In this document: piece by piece, positions 1 through 11,199 of the stretch | How positions within the stretch are numbered: position 1 is the first letter of the stretch | Layout: each line of letters begins with the position of its first letter | DNA from: Torymus aiolomorphi | Lineage: Eukaryota; Arthropoda; Insecta; Hymenoptera; Torymidae | Length of the DNA: 64,000 nt | Assembly: GCA_036365515.1 (NCBI GenBank) | Contig: CM070873.1 | Coordinates: 218,972,876-219,036,875 of the forward strand | Direction of reading: 5' to 3' | Notes under the pieces: generated by a model | Seen by the model: only the letters and a program-made list of their open reading frames with translations | What the model was told of the DNA's origin: nothing | The model's database searches: none | Program-made: the position numbers and the translations under genes

Positions 1-373
1 GAACAAGGTGATTCAAGACCCAGTCCATTAAGATGGGATCCTGTACAAAATATATATATTGAAGTGAGTAGTATACAACACGCAAGAGAATTAGATGAAT
101 TAAATGAACAGTTACAGAATCACATAAATGAACAAGACGAATATAAAAGATATTTATATAATCGAATCAACGAATACAATAATAATGTTACGATACAAGC
201 ACCGTTAATTTGGGATATATAATTTAAAAGACGCTATAAAACTAGACAAATTGAATGAAATAATAGAAGCTTATGAAAAAGAAGAAAATAAGTATAATGA
301 CTATTATAATAATTTACTTAGAGAATATGATTTAAATTGTTTACAAAATTTAATTGAAAAATATGAAAAATAA
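1..373 (+). pseudogene. 3' part of an unrecognised protein gene, frameshifted
   Basis: The frame is open from the window edge to a TAA at 220-222, and the next frame takes over at once (from 221) and runs to a TAA at 371-373. The two pieces join smoothly in composition, so I read one gene with a single-base frameshift. The product is hydrophilic and rich in Asn, Glu, Tyr and Lys, with a likely coiled coil: the first piece contains ARELDELNEQLQNH and the second LDKLNEIIEAYEKEENK. No catalytic motif is visible and I do not recognise the family. The 5' end lies outside the window. It could be a host gene fragment, an unclassified transposon gene or an old viral remnant; the sequence alone does not decide. 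Confidence 0.4.
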
Positions 374-422
374 AATTAACGAGATTTTCAATATACAATT
401 TCAACTCAATTTTTTAGTATAA

Positions 423-935
423 GATATTTGAAATTTCACAAAAATGGTATTAAGCTATATTAATTTCTAAATCTATTATTTTACATTTATTTCTTTCACG
501 TATCCAATAAAATGTTTAAAAGTATAAATGTATATAACAGTAACAATAAAAATATATGTTTCCATATTATAAATAGCTTACAAAAACGTTACAGGATATG
601 TTAAAGACAAGAAATTTAAAAATTGATTTTTAATTAAATAGACGTAAAATATAAAGTAAAATATAAGAGTATATACAAAAATATATACATATATAAGCTA
701 TAAAAAAAATTATTCTTAAGTAAATTATTATTACATATTAATATGAAATATTTGAAATTTTACGAAAATTTAACTATATTAATTTTTAAATCTACTCCAG
801 TAGACTATATTGTATTACATTCTTTCATGTATCCAACATAATGTTTAAAAGCACAAATACATATAACAGGAACAATAAATATATATGTTTCCAAATTATA
901 AAAAGCTTACAAAAACAATTAAGGATATATTAAGG
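423..935. repeat. AT-rich direct duplication, two diverged copies
   Basis: A stretch of about 185 bp at 423-606 recurs at 743-935 in the same orientation. Shared blocks include TATTAATTT, ACGTATCCAA / ATGTATCCAA, AATGTTTAAAAG, ATATATGTTTCC and AGCTTACAAAAAC. The spacer is plain AT-rich DNA. No coding potential is seen here or between 374 and 1000. Confidence 0.6.
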
Positions 936-1606
936 GGGCTAGACACCTTTTTTCTCTGAAATAAGAAGTCACATTTTAATACATAAATGTAAACTAATTA
1001 TTTCATACTTTTTACATATAAAAGTGGGTATATTTACCTTACCTTAAAACTTTCTCCGATGGGCCTTTTATATGGTCCAGAACCATAGTCATCGATGAAA
1101 CAAGTTTTTTCACTAACCGTAAGCTTTGAAATTTTCCTGTGGATGGATTGACTCCAGATTTGAACTAAATTACTCCTGAATAGTATAATTCTCATATGAG
1201 TGTAGGGATTTAGGATTAAATGTCGGAAAAAATTTTTACATCAGAAAAATTATGAAAAAATATAAAAAATTTTAAAAAATTTAAAAAAAAACTCTTGAAA
1301 AACAGCACAATTTTTTTTTCTCATTAGATCAAAAATCCCTACACTCATATGAGAATTATACTATTCAGGAGTAATTTAGTTCAAATCTGGATTTTTGTAT
1401 TATTCAGGACATTTAGGGCTTCTTTCACAACGTTTTTTTCCGTAAAATTTTTCCGAAATCAACGTAAAATACTGCGGAACTGAAAGGGGGCGCCGCAGGC
1501 GTCGTGGTGTTAGTCAACACCCTGAGGGATATTATTTCTTTAGTCACTTATATACTGTTTAACGTTTTATACCTACTTCTATTGCAGAAAACCTGTAGGT
1601 GTCCTG

Positions 1607-1608
<2 letters not shown>
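936..1608. other. AT-rich non-coding stretch with one long inverted repeat
   Basis: No reading frame here looks real. The stretch holds the inverted repeat at 1153-1391, listed separately, and homopolymeric A/T runs in its loop. Confidence 0.4.
1153..1391. repeat. Perfect long inverted repeat (foldback)
   Basis: The left arm 1153-1211 and right arm 1333-1391 are exact reverse complements over 59 bp, separated by a 121-bp A/T-rich loop. Landmarks are CTCATATGAGTGTAGGGATT on the left and AATCCCTACACTCATATGAG on the right. The absence of mismatches implies a recent origin or gene conversion between the arms. A foldback element or a hairpin RNA source are both possible. Confidence 0.85.

Positions 1609-1682
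<74 letters not shown>
1609..1682. repeat. (AT)n microsatellite
   Basis: About 74 bp of uninterrupted AT dinucleotide. The small Ile-Tyr repeat frame across it is a by-product. Confidence 0.95.
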
Positions 1683-1686
<4 letters not shown>

Positions 1687-2730
1687 TTCTGGACATTTGA
1701 GAACTTCTTCTCCTTTTCCCTCTTAATTATTTAAACCCCAGTCCTATCGATAATTATAACGTACACGATTCTTTATGTAATGGATGGTTTAGGAGGATCT
1801 TGGGGAAAAGACAGTTTGTTAGAATAATAATAATCAAATAGATGTTTATATAAAGTGTATGACAAAAATGAATAAGTTTTAACAGAATTGTGATCGCAGC
1901 TTCTAGAGCTTGTTACTCATAAATTCGGCGTTAGTTTAATTCTTCAAACCACCTATCTTAGAATTGCTTCCTCCGAATCACAGCCTCATATATTTAGTCA
2001 AGGATCTACAATTTAAAGAGGAGCTAGTTCAAGAAAGGTTATCTGAAACGCTTTCAGGATACGTAGAATGATTTTCAATGAATTCGTAGGTAGCATATTA
2101 CCTTGGTTTTTCCTACCCTTTGCGCTCCCTCTCCACCTAGAGATCGTATCGCCGTATCTCGCACATACACGATACATACAAGATTTTCTCGGTGATACCA
2201 ATACATGGGCATTTTTAATTACATCGACACAGAGCCGGGGCTCTGACATCACAAGCCTCATGTATTTATATTCTCTAACACCCGTCTCACACACATACAC
2301 AAAACCCACAGGGGTTTCGCCGATAAACGCTTTAGTAATGTAACAGATGTAAACATAAACATCAGTTTGATCAACGGTTTTGATATCTAAGCCTTTATCG
2401 ACAAATTTTATATTTCGTAATTCTATAGCATGTAATATATTTACTTCGCATTTTATATTTATTCTGATTTGATATTCTTTTAAATGATTCCACTAAGTTT
2501 ACACTAAAGTAGCTACGCGTTAATAAAACATTAATCTACTTTTCATTTACGTAATTGTTTAGCAAAAATAGATATATAATTACATATTAAACTTTTTTAC
2601 TTAGCAAGCCAATAATTAATCGATAAATTCGTTATTCCAGATTTTGGGATCGTTAAAAAGGAATTTAACTTTGCTCTCTGCACCCCTCCATCCCCCCTTC
2701 CCCATTTAGTTTTATTCCATGGTTTTGTGA
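1683..2730. other. Unassigned sequence with an ambiguous overlapping ORF pair
   Basis: Two short frames overlap on opposite strands at 2013-2343. The minus frame (98 codons) has the more ordinary composition, including a basic stretch SRWRGSAKGRKNQGN, and stays open upstream of its first Met. Neither is recognised and at most one can be real. The rest of the interval shows no feature. Confidence 0.25.
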
Positions 2731-2976
2731 GTCTCCACTCATAGGATCGCATATTATAGGCCTAAACCGGCTTATGTCGGTACATATCTTTCGAAATTTC
2801 ACCTCTATTCAAAAGGTAAAGTGGAAGACTTTCTGCAAGTGTGGGAAAGACTAAGAAACATTGGTCAGATTTTCTTTGATTACCCTATGTATACTAAAGG
2901 CGGGGATAAACTACAGCTTATAGACAGTAAACTCTCTAAAAACGAGATCAAAATCAGAAAACTAGCTTTTTACTAA
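2731..2976 (+). pseudogene. Unrecognised protein fragment, 81 codons
   Basis: The frame is open from just after a TGA at 2728 to a TAA at 2974 and has no start codon at its head. The peptide looks like a real folded-protein piece, with segments such as YYRPKPAYVGTYLSKF, VEDFLQVWERLRNIG and KLSKNEIKIRKLAFY, and balanced use of hydrophobic and charged residues. I cannot name the family. It lies just upstream of the Helitron, so it may be a captured or flanking gene fragment. An internal exon is also possible, though I see no convincing splice sites. Confidence 0.35.
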
Positions 2977-3567
2977 CGACAAATTAGTAATAGACATTAT
3001 TGTTTCATATATGCAAGATAACTCCGTACAAATATATAAAAATTTAAGTCATATTTTATACACACAATGTACCTTACACCTGCTTATTTTTCCTGCCCGG
3101 TGCCTCTGAAGAATTTTTTCTCATCTGATTTAATCATCAAGCTGCAAGATACCTAGTTATCAGAAACTCTATAAACCAGATTTTAAAGTTCCCGCTCTAT
3201 ACCACATTTAGTTCCAGAAGTTCCCGACGGTCCAAATGAAGCGGTCCAGGCATATATCTTTATACACAAAGCCTTATAAGGAGAAAGAGCTCGAGCCGGC
3301 CGTCACTCTACTCCTCCGCGCCGAGTTAAGAAGACACGTCGAGAGAGCGATTAAAATTTCCTGCCATCGCCATCGCCTAGGAACAGCTCAGCGTGCAGCC
3401 AAGCGAGGACGAACGAGCGACCGAGAAGGTGAGGATGAGCGTTGAGGCCACGGCATCCGCACGTCAAGGGTGCTAGAGACAGTGATAGCAGAACCTCCAA
3501 GGGATTTTCGGTAAGCAGTAAATGTATCAGCGAGTGCGCGTGTACGTGCCTAGTTTAGATTTCGTTT
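2977..3567 (+). other. GC-richer leader-like segment upstream of the Helitron frame
   Basis: From about 3230 the composition becomes distinctly GC-richer than its surroundings, and a 69-codon basic frame (3236-3445) lies in it. Shortly after comes a splice-donor-like GGTAAGCAGT at 3510. It could be 5' untranslated sequence of the Helitron, or of a captured promoter/first exon. No protein family is recognised. Confidence 0.25.
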
Positions 3568-4166
3568 GTGTGTTCATATGTAATGATGAAGGAAGAAATT
3601 AAGCAACAACGTGAATTACCGGGTAATAATACGGAACCTGAATTACAATTATTATTTTGTTTGAAACCTGGCTATGATCGAAATAGGTATAATTTGCAGA
3701 GATCAAATGAGGTTGCTGTGGTTTTTGTTACCACAGCCGATGGTGACATTCCTGAATCATATGTGGCTATCTGTAATAAGGCTACTCGTATATTACAATC
3801 AGTAAGTTCGATGGATCCAAACGTAGAAACTATGGTACATCCACTGTTTTATCGTCACGGATCGTAAGGTTGGCATAAAAATATAGCGAAAATAAATAAT
3901 AGAAAATTCGTAGGAGACAATGATAATGCACAAGATGAACAAAGTAATCATCGAGTAACTAGGGGTTCCTATATTAAATGTAGAATAAGCATAAAACCTA
4001 AAACAATGAATTTTTGTTAAGTTATGGATTATTTCAGCAATGGATCATTTAAGGTATAGTGCAAATGATATGAATTGTCAAGTAGGTAAAATGGTTATAT
4101 TTCCATCAACCTTTGTTGGTTCTCCTAGATATATGATGCAAAATTATCAGGATGCGACGGCTATAT
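3568..4166 (+). pseudogene. Helitron Rep/helicase protein, N-terminal part
   Basis: The frame 3568-3867 encodes the segment found just before the Rep domain of Helitron proteins: NEVAVVFVTTADGDIPESYV, then RILQSVSSMDPNVETMVHP and LFYRHGS. Further frames after 3867 continue the same protein with stops, ending in VGKMVIFPSTFVGSPRYMMQ at about 4080-4140 and the start of QNYQDATAI near 4160. Helitron proteins combine an HUH endonuclease (Rep) with a PIF1-like helicase and move by rolling-circle replication. This copy is dead: several frameshifts and stops, and it is interrupted at about 4166. It resumes at 6479. Confidence 0.85.
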
Positions 4167-4422
4167 ATGATTATTTCTCTGGAACTTTTAACTTTTAGCT
4201 TAAAACAAATTTCAAAATTTAATGTTGAGACACATTCACAAAACTTATTTTTTTTCTGTTCTAGGTACCGCAAATAACAATTAAAACGGGGTACTTTTTA
4301 TTTTTAAACATAGTTTGTACTGTATGCTTATGCACGTGCGAGTAAGCACGAACAAATGCATGTAAAACTGCGTTACAACAGTTTTCCTATTCAAATTTGT
4401 TTAAAATAAATTTGAATTTCAT

Positions 4423-4611
4423 TTGACACACCGGGAATTAGTTCAAGAAAATATATGTAGAAATACTCAAATTAGACTTATTTACCATTGTTTATGTGTG
4501 CCACGAAAAAATTATAATTTTTTAGACGAGGGGCGCATCGATATCACGTTCTTTAGAAGACCACAATTCAATTGCTATAAGTGGCACACTTATGATCGAA
4601 GTCACATATAG
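4423..4611 (+). CDS. Short ORF, unrecognised, inside the TIR element
   Basis: This frame of 62 codons needs a non-ATG start (TTG/ATT region) and ends at a TAG. It encodes a Cys/His-containing, moderately basic peptide including FLDEGRIDITFFRRPQFNCY. No family is recognised. It may be a fragment of a larger gene; there is no continuation in either flank. Confidence 0.2.
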   Translation: MTHRELVQENICRNTQIRLIYHCLCVPRKNYNFLDEGRIDITFFRRPQFNCYKWHTYDRSHI

Positions 4612-5539
4612 CTCCCCTTTTCAAGACAAACAATTTACGTCCCCGAAAATTATAAAAACAAAATAGTTTATTGTGTAGCTAGGGCATAAAGTGGGCCTTT
4701 TTAGACCGAGTGTGGAGTTTGCAGTACGAGTCGAAGGTGAGCTAGCACGAGCCGAAGACATATTTTTTGTGACTCATGTATTAATTTTCGGGGATTTTGA
4801 GCCTAAACAGCGAGGCTAAATTGATTTTTGTTTTATATGACAACAAAATACTTGTAGGAATAGAGATTTGAACTGTTTGTTCAATTTTCTTTTTTATTAT
4901 TATAATTATTATTTGGAAATCCAAATAAAAAAATCAAAATAATAAATAATAAAAAAAATTGTTAAAAATCAGAATAAATCCACCAAAAATTTATCCGAAT
5001 GTAAAGTTGTTCAATAAAATAATCTATGAAAAACATGTATGTACAAATTTTATGCAGTTTTAGAGCAGCGGGCGCAAAAGTATCTAGTCAAAGATACTTT
5101 TCCGCCCGCCGGAAAAAGAAGTATTTTTTTTCCGTCGGTTGAAAAAAAGTTACTTTTGGACCTCTTTTTAGGCCGAAAACGGCGAAAATCGTGCATGTAT
5201 TACAAAAAAAGTTTTTTTATAACAGACGAATAGAATTAAATTTCAATTTTTATAAAAATGCAGCATCGCTAAGATAATGCTCTACATATTTTTGTTAATA
5301 GTGGACACATCATATCGGATCACATTTTCCGAAAACTTAACAAGAGATGATAGCCTAAAAAACTTGTTATAGCATTTGTCAAAGAGTTTTTTTACGACGT
5401 CTAAAAGGTAAAAATGGTCTCCAGTACGCGGAAGAAATTTAGGACCTTTCCGATGTCCCATGAGCGTATACTTGTAGTGGAACTGAAAGTGGATTTTATA
5501 AGAATTTGCTTGACTTATTGTTAGATACCTTCCCTATCA

Positions 5540-6415
5540 AAAATTTTAAAATGTAAATAAATGTAGATAAATGTAAAAAAATGTAAGAAAAGTGTCAACA
5601 AATGTAAAAAAAAGTGTAAAAAAGTGTAAAAAAGTACTGGATTTCGGACACTTTTTTCATTCTTTTACCCTTCTTTTACACTTTCTTTACACTTTTTTAC
5701 ATTTTTGTACATTTTTGTACATTTTTGTACACTATTTTACAGTTTTTTTAATATTTTGTGACATTTTCTTTGATACTCATAATTCAAAAATTCTTTTACA
5801 GTTTTTTACACTTCTTCACATTTATTAACATTTTCTTAAAGTTTTTCTAATACTTATTAACATTTGATTATAGTGTTTTTACACTTTTTTACATTTATTA
5901 ACATTTTATTATACCTTTTATACACTTTCTTACATGCTTTTACAGTTTTTCAACACATTCTTGCAGTTTTTTTATACTTTCTTACAGTTGCTTATATTCT
6001 TTTCACATTTTAATATGTTTTTTTTACACTTTTTTACTGCTTTTAACACTTTTGTACACTTTTTTTGACATTTTTTTACACTTTCATACATTTTTCTATG
6101 TTTATAGATTTTTATGGTTAATAAAAATTTTATGAACTGAAGGAAAGGTGTAGAAAAATGTAAAAGAATATGTAAAAAAATGCAACAAAGTGTAAATAAG
6201 TGTAGAAAAGTGTAAATTTTTACGGATTTGTACAAATTTTATGAAATGTACAAAAGTGTACGAAAATGTAAAGAAAGTGTAAATAAGTGTAAAAAGATGT
6301 AAAATATCTCCGAAATTCAGTATCAAACTATATTTTTATTACACTTTCTTACACGTTTTTACACTTTTCCACACTTACTAAACAATTTGCTACATTTTCG
6401 ATTTTTGCTAGAGTA
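5540..6415. repeat. Minisatellite of TGTAAAAA / TTTTTACA units in both orientations
   Basis: A tract of about 870 bp is built from imperfect repeats of (T)nACA(C/T) and its complement. Orientation flips: TGTAAA-type at 5540-5635, TTTACA-type at 5645-6100, TGTAAA-type again at 6130-6305, TTTACA-type to 6415. Large imperfect hairpins are therefore possible. Overlapping lysine-rich or leucine/phenylalanine-rich frames here are artefacts. The same unit recurs inside the Transib-like element at 36340-36490. Confidence 0.85.
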
Positions 6416-6478
6416 AATATCTGAGAACCATAGATATGTTACAGTACTGTAAAAGTTCAAAGTTTTAGAGAATTGCTC

Positions 6479-6734
6479 ATATACGTACTAAAGGAAAACC
6501 TGATCTGCTTATAACAATGACGTGTAATCCTAACTGGCACGAATTAGAGATAACTTATTTCAAGGTCAACATGCTTCAGATCGTCCTGAGATTTGTGCGC
6601 ATGTTTTTCATTTAAAAAAAGATTATTTAATCTCGCAAATAAGAAAAGAGAAATATTTTGGTGAAGTTTTAGCTCACGTACATATAGTAGAATTTCAGAA
6701 ACAAGGTTTGCCTCATGCACACATTTTAGTTACT
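6479..6734 (+). pseudogene. Helitron Rep domain with HUH motif
   Basis: This continues the protein interrupted at 4166. Visible segments are GKPDLLITMTCNPNWHEL, then FQGQHASDRPEICAHVFHLK and VEFQKQGLPHAHILVTL. The HAH triplet in GLPHAHILV is the HUH metal-binding motif of rolling-circle initiators, which nicks and rejoins DNA. The frame changes at least once (near 6545), so the copy is inactive. It is cut exactly after ILVTL by the TTAA element that follows. Confidence 0.88.
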
Positions 6735-7107
6735 TTAAGGGGAGGCCGACCTTGCCTGTTTTACTATCTGACCTAACCAATTCAGCGAAATCAGTTTCAA
6801 AATTTTCTTTTGAACGAATGAACGGATTCTTTTGAAATTTGGCAAGGTTATAGGAAATGGAAAAGTGAAGTGCGGAAAGCTCCCCAAAACACAAAAACTT
6901 ACAAAAAAAAGAAAAATTCTATTTGCGCTTTCTTCCGTATTCATACCGCAGCGTTAGTGATACAGTGGAGTACTTCGTTTGTTCTTTACCATATAAATAT
7001 ACGACTTTTATTTGGAAAAGTGACACTTTTCCGCACTTTCTAGTTACACGAGAATTCATAAGAAATTTTTAGTATATCTCATAATAGTCTTATATCTTCA
7101 GAAAGTA

Positions 7108-7298
7108 TGAAAAACTTTGCGGGAAGCCGCCTGCGAGCGACAGTCGTTTCTTGAGTTTGAGAAAATGTGGACCTGTGTCCACTGTGTTCCTCCTATACAA
7201 TAAAAGTCTCCTTGTTACTGTTTATCTGACTCTTCATTTCTCTCTCCCTTCCTATTCCTGGAACGTGGGGAAAGTGGGGCTCAAGGATTTGAGTCACA
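7108..7298 (+). repeat. Gypsy 5' LTR
   Basis: This matches the 3' LTR from CGGGAAGC onward and ends in CA immediately before the primer-binding site. The first ten or so bases after the TG at 7108 match poorly, so the start could instead be 7118. Confidence 0.65.
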
Positions 7299-7312
7299 TT
7301 GGTGACCCCGAC
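7299..7312 (+). promoter_or_regulatory. Probable primer-binding site of the Gypsy element
   Basis: TTGGTGACCCCGAC directly follows the 5' LTR, in the position and with the TGG start expected of a tRNA primer-binding site. I have not assigned the tRNA. Confidence 0.55.
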
Positions 7313-8413
7313 AAAAGTCGCCGTGGAGGAGTGACAGGTGTGGACCTGTCGTGGCGTGTCTTCGCCGTCACCGCCTTTGTCTGCGGCACGTGTCTTCGTG
7401 CCGCAATTCAAGCTTCGGCAACGATTGTGGTATTACGCCGCCAAGGAAATTCCAAGTCGCTGCAGCCGTCAGCGCATCTGCGGGCAGCCGTGTAGGCGCC
7501 CGCCTCGCCGCAGCCATCATACCTCGTTGAGTTTTCTCCGAGGCACTTGGACGACTGGCAACAGATATCCAGATGCATTCTTGCGTAAAGCCATCGTTAT
7601 CGGTGCCTTCAAACGCACCTGTTGAGAAACGTGAGGATAGTCGCCATAACCAACCCACTACTTCGAGACAGACCTCCGGGTGCGTCCTTGCGTGAAGCCA
7701 CCGTTACCAGCGCCTTTTAACGAACCCGTCGAGCAATATAAGGTCAGCTTCAGCAGCCTGCACATCGTCTTCGAGGCACCTCGGCTATTAGCAACGACAT
7801 CATCATTGCGCCAAGGTATGCGTGCGAAAAATTAGCGTGCGAGTAATAAAACTTACGTATTTCGCGGCGCAACGTATTTACTGCGCCACAGTAATCGATT
7901 TCTTTTATAAAGCGCGATTTCCGGGAAGTGTTTACGTTCTCCCGGCTTTCCAAGAATTGTCGTCGTCCGACGCGTGTTTACTCGCACGACTTTGAATTCC
8001 TCGAATTCGTGCGCAACGGTCACGTGTTCCAAGAACCCGGCGGCCATTTTGGATTTCTCGTGCTGTTATGTTTTTGAACTTGCTCTTGCGCAAGGTTACT
8101 CGGAAAGACATTTTAACATTTCTTGAGGCGCGCGTACTGCATTTTCGTGATTTCTGCGAATTCGCGCGTCGTCTAATAACAATTTAGTTTTAAGTTTTAG
8201 CATAGGCCTAGTCTTTAAAATCGTTGTTTATGCCTGCGAGCACTAACTAGGTAACTTGTGATACGCATGCGATGTATGGTTAATTAGGTGTGTAATCAAC
8301 TCCACCGGAGGGATCGGATCCTCTCCACTTACTTCCTACGTGACCTTCGGGCAGCGTAGGAGTAACTATTTACGTGCTAGATTTTAGACTCTCGTACATT
8401 CTTATCCATCAAG
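7313..8413 (+). other. Gypsy untranslated leader
   Basis: About 1.1 kb, GC-richer than the surroundings, between primer-binding site and gag. It contains a diverged internal duplication: TTGCGTAAAGCCATCGTTA (about 7582) against TTGCGTGAAGCCACCGTTA (about 7690). The several short frames across it on both strands disagree with one another and none resembles a known domain. Confidence 0.5.
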
Positions 8414-9197
8414 ATGCCGGACGACACAGAGATCACTATGGAGGCACTGCCGCGACAGATGTAAACTCTCAGACAGCAGCTCTCGGATCTTACTACACAA
8501 CCGGCGGTTAGTCGTGTTGAGGCCGCGCGCATGCCCAAAATTCCGTCGTTCATTCAGACTGACCCGGAACTATGGTTCTTTCAGGCAGAGGCGGCGTTCC
8601 ATCATTCGCAGATTATGGTAGACTCTACCAAAGATTACCTTTGCTTATCGTTAGGCTCTCAAGGCATGTCGGCTATCAGGGATATAATTAGGCAGGACCC
8701 TGCTTCTGCAGAGATTTATAAATTAGTAAAAGAACATTTAATTACGACTTTCGCCAGCTCTGCAGAAAACTACTAAAGTGTTGACCGATGGTAAGCCCAC
8801 GAGAATTTTTCAAAGGCTTCGTGGCCTCAATCAAGGCTCCTATGATGATAAGATCATTCAGACTATCTTTCTTGACCAATTCCCGCCCCAGCACCGTGCG
8901 ATTCTTATTGCTACGGGTGGCATTGACCTCAATAAATTAGCTGAAGTAGCTGACAGATTGACTGAGACTTCCAGCATTACTGACTCCCAGGTCAATGCTG
9001 TCTCTTCGAATCAGTCAACCCCCGCCACTCATGAAACTCTTCTCAAGCACTTTGCTCACCTTGAATGGAACGTTGACGCGTTGTCCAAAAAATCGGCTAG
9101 TGGCCAAGACTCATTGAATGGTTCATCTCGCTCTCAATCCAGTGGCAGGCCTAGGCGTGCTCGCTCTCCCTTCGTGATTCTTCAGGCTTGTGTCTAA
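8414..9197 (+). pseudogene. gag: Gypsy gag
   Basis: The ATG at 8414 opens MPDDTEITMEALPRQM before a TAA. The frame then continues through PSFIQTDPELWFFQAEAAFH and CLSLGSQGMSAIRDIIRQDP to a stop at 8774, and in another frame from 8778 with KPTRIFQRLRGLNQGSYDDK and LAEVADRLTET. This is the capsid-type gag of arthropod Gypsy elements, which forms the virus-like particle. No zinc knuckle is visible. The 784-bp region has at least two disabling changes. Confidence 0.8.
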
Positions 9198-9295
9198 CTC
9201 ACCGCAATTACCCTTTATCGTACAGAGAGTGATGCTCGAAGTTCGCTGAGTGGTAGATACAAAACCTTCAACAAAAAAACTAACTCAACCTTCTG

Positions 9296-9802
9296 TTGAG
9301 GACAGCTTCAGAAGGCCCTCGCGTATCTAAACGTCTCCATGTGCGTGATCGCATTTCAGGCAGGTCGTTCCTTATCGATACTGGTGCGGACATTTCGCTC
9401 GTTCCAGCTAATCCTAAGGCATGCAGTAAGCCCAGCTCCTTTAGGCTATTTGCGACGAATAATTCGTTGATTAACACCTATGGTGAGTCAATGCTCACAC
9501 TGAACCTGGACGTTCGGCGCCCCATTCGCTGGAGCTTTTGCATTGCGGACGTACCTCATCCCATTATCGGTGCTGATCTCTTATCACATTACGGCCTTCT
9601 AGTTGACCTTAAGAGAAGTCGTCTTGTCGACTTGGCTACTAATGTCTATTCTCTTGCGGTAGTAAAAGATGTCTCGGTTGACTCCATCTTTACGGTTGTT
9701 TCCGGCTCAAAATGGCAGAAATCTTTGCTGATTTTTCGGAGATCACGGGCGTTTCTAATCCCACAGTCTCCAGACACAGCGATGTTTTTCATCACATTTT
9801 AA
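9296..9802 (+). pseudogene. Gypsy aspartic protease region
   Basis: The active-site triad appears in SFLIDTGADISLVPA, followed by LFATNNSLINTYG and HPIIGADLLSHYGLLVDL, the flap and C-terminal features of retroviral-type proteases that cut Gag-Pol. The frame runs 168 codons and starts without a clear Met because it is part of a polyprotein. Gag lies about 100 bp upstream and the reverse transcriptase downstream in a different frame. Confidence 0.85.
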
Positions 9803-9859
9803 CCACTGGTCCTCCGGTCGGAGCGTCCTCGCAGACTTGCTCTGGATAAACTAAAAGCG

Positions 9860-11086
9860 GCGAAAGCCGAATTCGATGCTTAGATTGAAGCAGAAATTTG
9901 CGGCCCCTCCAACAGCCCTTAGGCAAGTCCCCTCCATATGGAGTTAAAAAGGGATAACTCATGGAGACCGTGTGGTGCCTATAGGCGCTTAAACGCCGTC
10001 ACGCTCCCTGATAAGTATCCAACTGCTCATATTCATGACTGCACAAATAACCTTCATGGTAAGAAGATCTTTTCAGCACTTGATCTTCACAAAGTGTTCA
10101 ATCAGATTCCTGCTGCCCCCAACGACATACTGAAGACGGCCATTATCACCCCCTTCGATCTCTTTGAATTCATGTATATGACCTTCGGACTCCGCAACGC
10201 GAGTCAAACCTTTCAGCGTTATATTAATAGCGCGCTAGGTGACCTCGATTTTATTTATCTTTATATTGACGATATTTTGATTGCATCTTCATCTGAAGAA
10301 GAGCATTATGATGATCTTCTTACGGTCTTCGAACGACTCAAGAAGTTTCATCTTCGCCACAATGTCGAAAAATGTACCTTTACGGCTGAAGAATTAGAAT
10401 TCTTAGGTTATCTTGTGAATGGTGAAGGCATTCGCCCCATTTCCAGTAGAGTTGAGGCTATTTTAAATTTTCCAAAACCTCAAACAAAAGCAGAACTTCG
10501 TAGGTTTGTCGGTACCGTAAATTTTTACCGCCGTAATATGCCTCGCGCTGCGGCTTCTCAAGCGCCTGTTAATGTTCTCTTTAGCGATTCGCTCAAGAAT
10601 GACAAACGTCCTGTTCCGTGGACGCCCGACGCAGAGGAAGCCTTTATTCGTGTGAAAGAGAAGCTACCAGCAGCAGCTCTGCTAGTTCACCCGCGTGTTG
10701 GTGCGGAGATACACATCGCCTCTGATGCCTCTGATACTGGAATAGGTGCTGCCCTTGAACAACTTTCCCTCGTGAGAATTTAGGAATCTTTAGCATTTTT
10801 CTCGAAAAAGTTCTCTCCCTCATAGCGGAAGTACAGCGCTTATGACCGCGAGCTCACAGCCATTTATGAATCGATAAAATACTTCTTCTTTTTGGTTGAA
10901 GGCTGAGACTTCAAGATCTTAACAGATCATAAACCACTTATTTATGGATTCATGCAAAAATGTGAGAAAGCCTCACCGCGTCAAACGCGTTAGTTGTCCC
11001 TTATCGCTCAATATACTACTCAAATTGAATATATCAAAAGTGCAGATAACACTGTAGCTGACTCGCTTTCTTGTGTAAAATCTATT
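9860..11086 (+). pseudogene. pol: Gypsy reverse transcriptase and RNase H
   Basis: The open frame 9938-10783 covers most of the polymerase: CGAYRRLNAVTLPDKYPTAH (fingers), FGLRNASQTFQRYI, the catalytic YIDDILIA at about 10262, and the connection GIRPISSRVEAILNFPKP. RNase H begins with IHIASDASDTGIGAALEQ and continues with stops through KYSAYDRELTAIYESI, DFKILTDHKPLIYGF and VADSLS (to about 11086). The enzyme copies element RNA into DNA. Catalytic residues survive but the polyprotein frame is broken on both sides. Confidence 0.92.
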
Positions 11087-11199
11087 AGACTGCCGGTAGA
11101 GATTAACCTCAATGATCTTGCCGAGAAACAGGAAGCTGATGCACAGCTTAGGACCGTTCGAGAATCTCCAGATTATCTGTTGTCATTAAAACGTATTCA

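Larger units (their letters stand above)
4167..6478. mobile_element. Degenerate TIR element inserted in the Helitron
   Basis: The Helitron reading breaks at GCTATATA (about 4166) and resumes after CATATA (about 6478), suggesting a TATA-type duplication. The inserted ends are imperfect inverted copies: ATTTCTCTGGAACTTTTAAC on the left against the complement of GTTCAAAGTTTTAGAGAATT on the right. The interior carries a short unrecognised frame (4423-4611), GC-poor spacers and the TGTAAAAA repeat block. No transposase is seen, so it is probably non-autonomous. The exact ends are uncertain by a few bases. Confidence 0.45.

Noticed and set aside
5592..6326. Leu/Phe-rich or Lys-rich membrane-like proteins
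   Set aside because: Translations of the TGTAAAAA minisatellite in both orientations.
7151..7658. Several overlapping ORFs in the Gypsy leader
   Set aside because: They overlap on both strands, span the LTR and primer-binding site, and show no domain.
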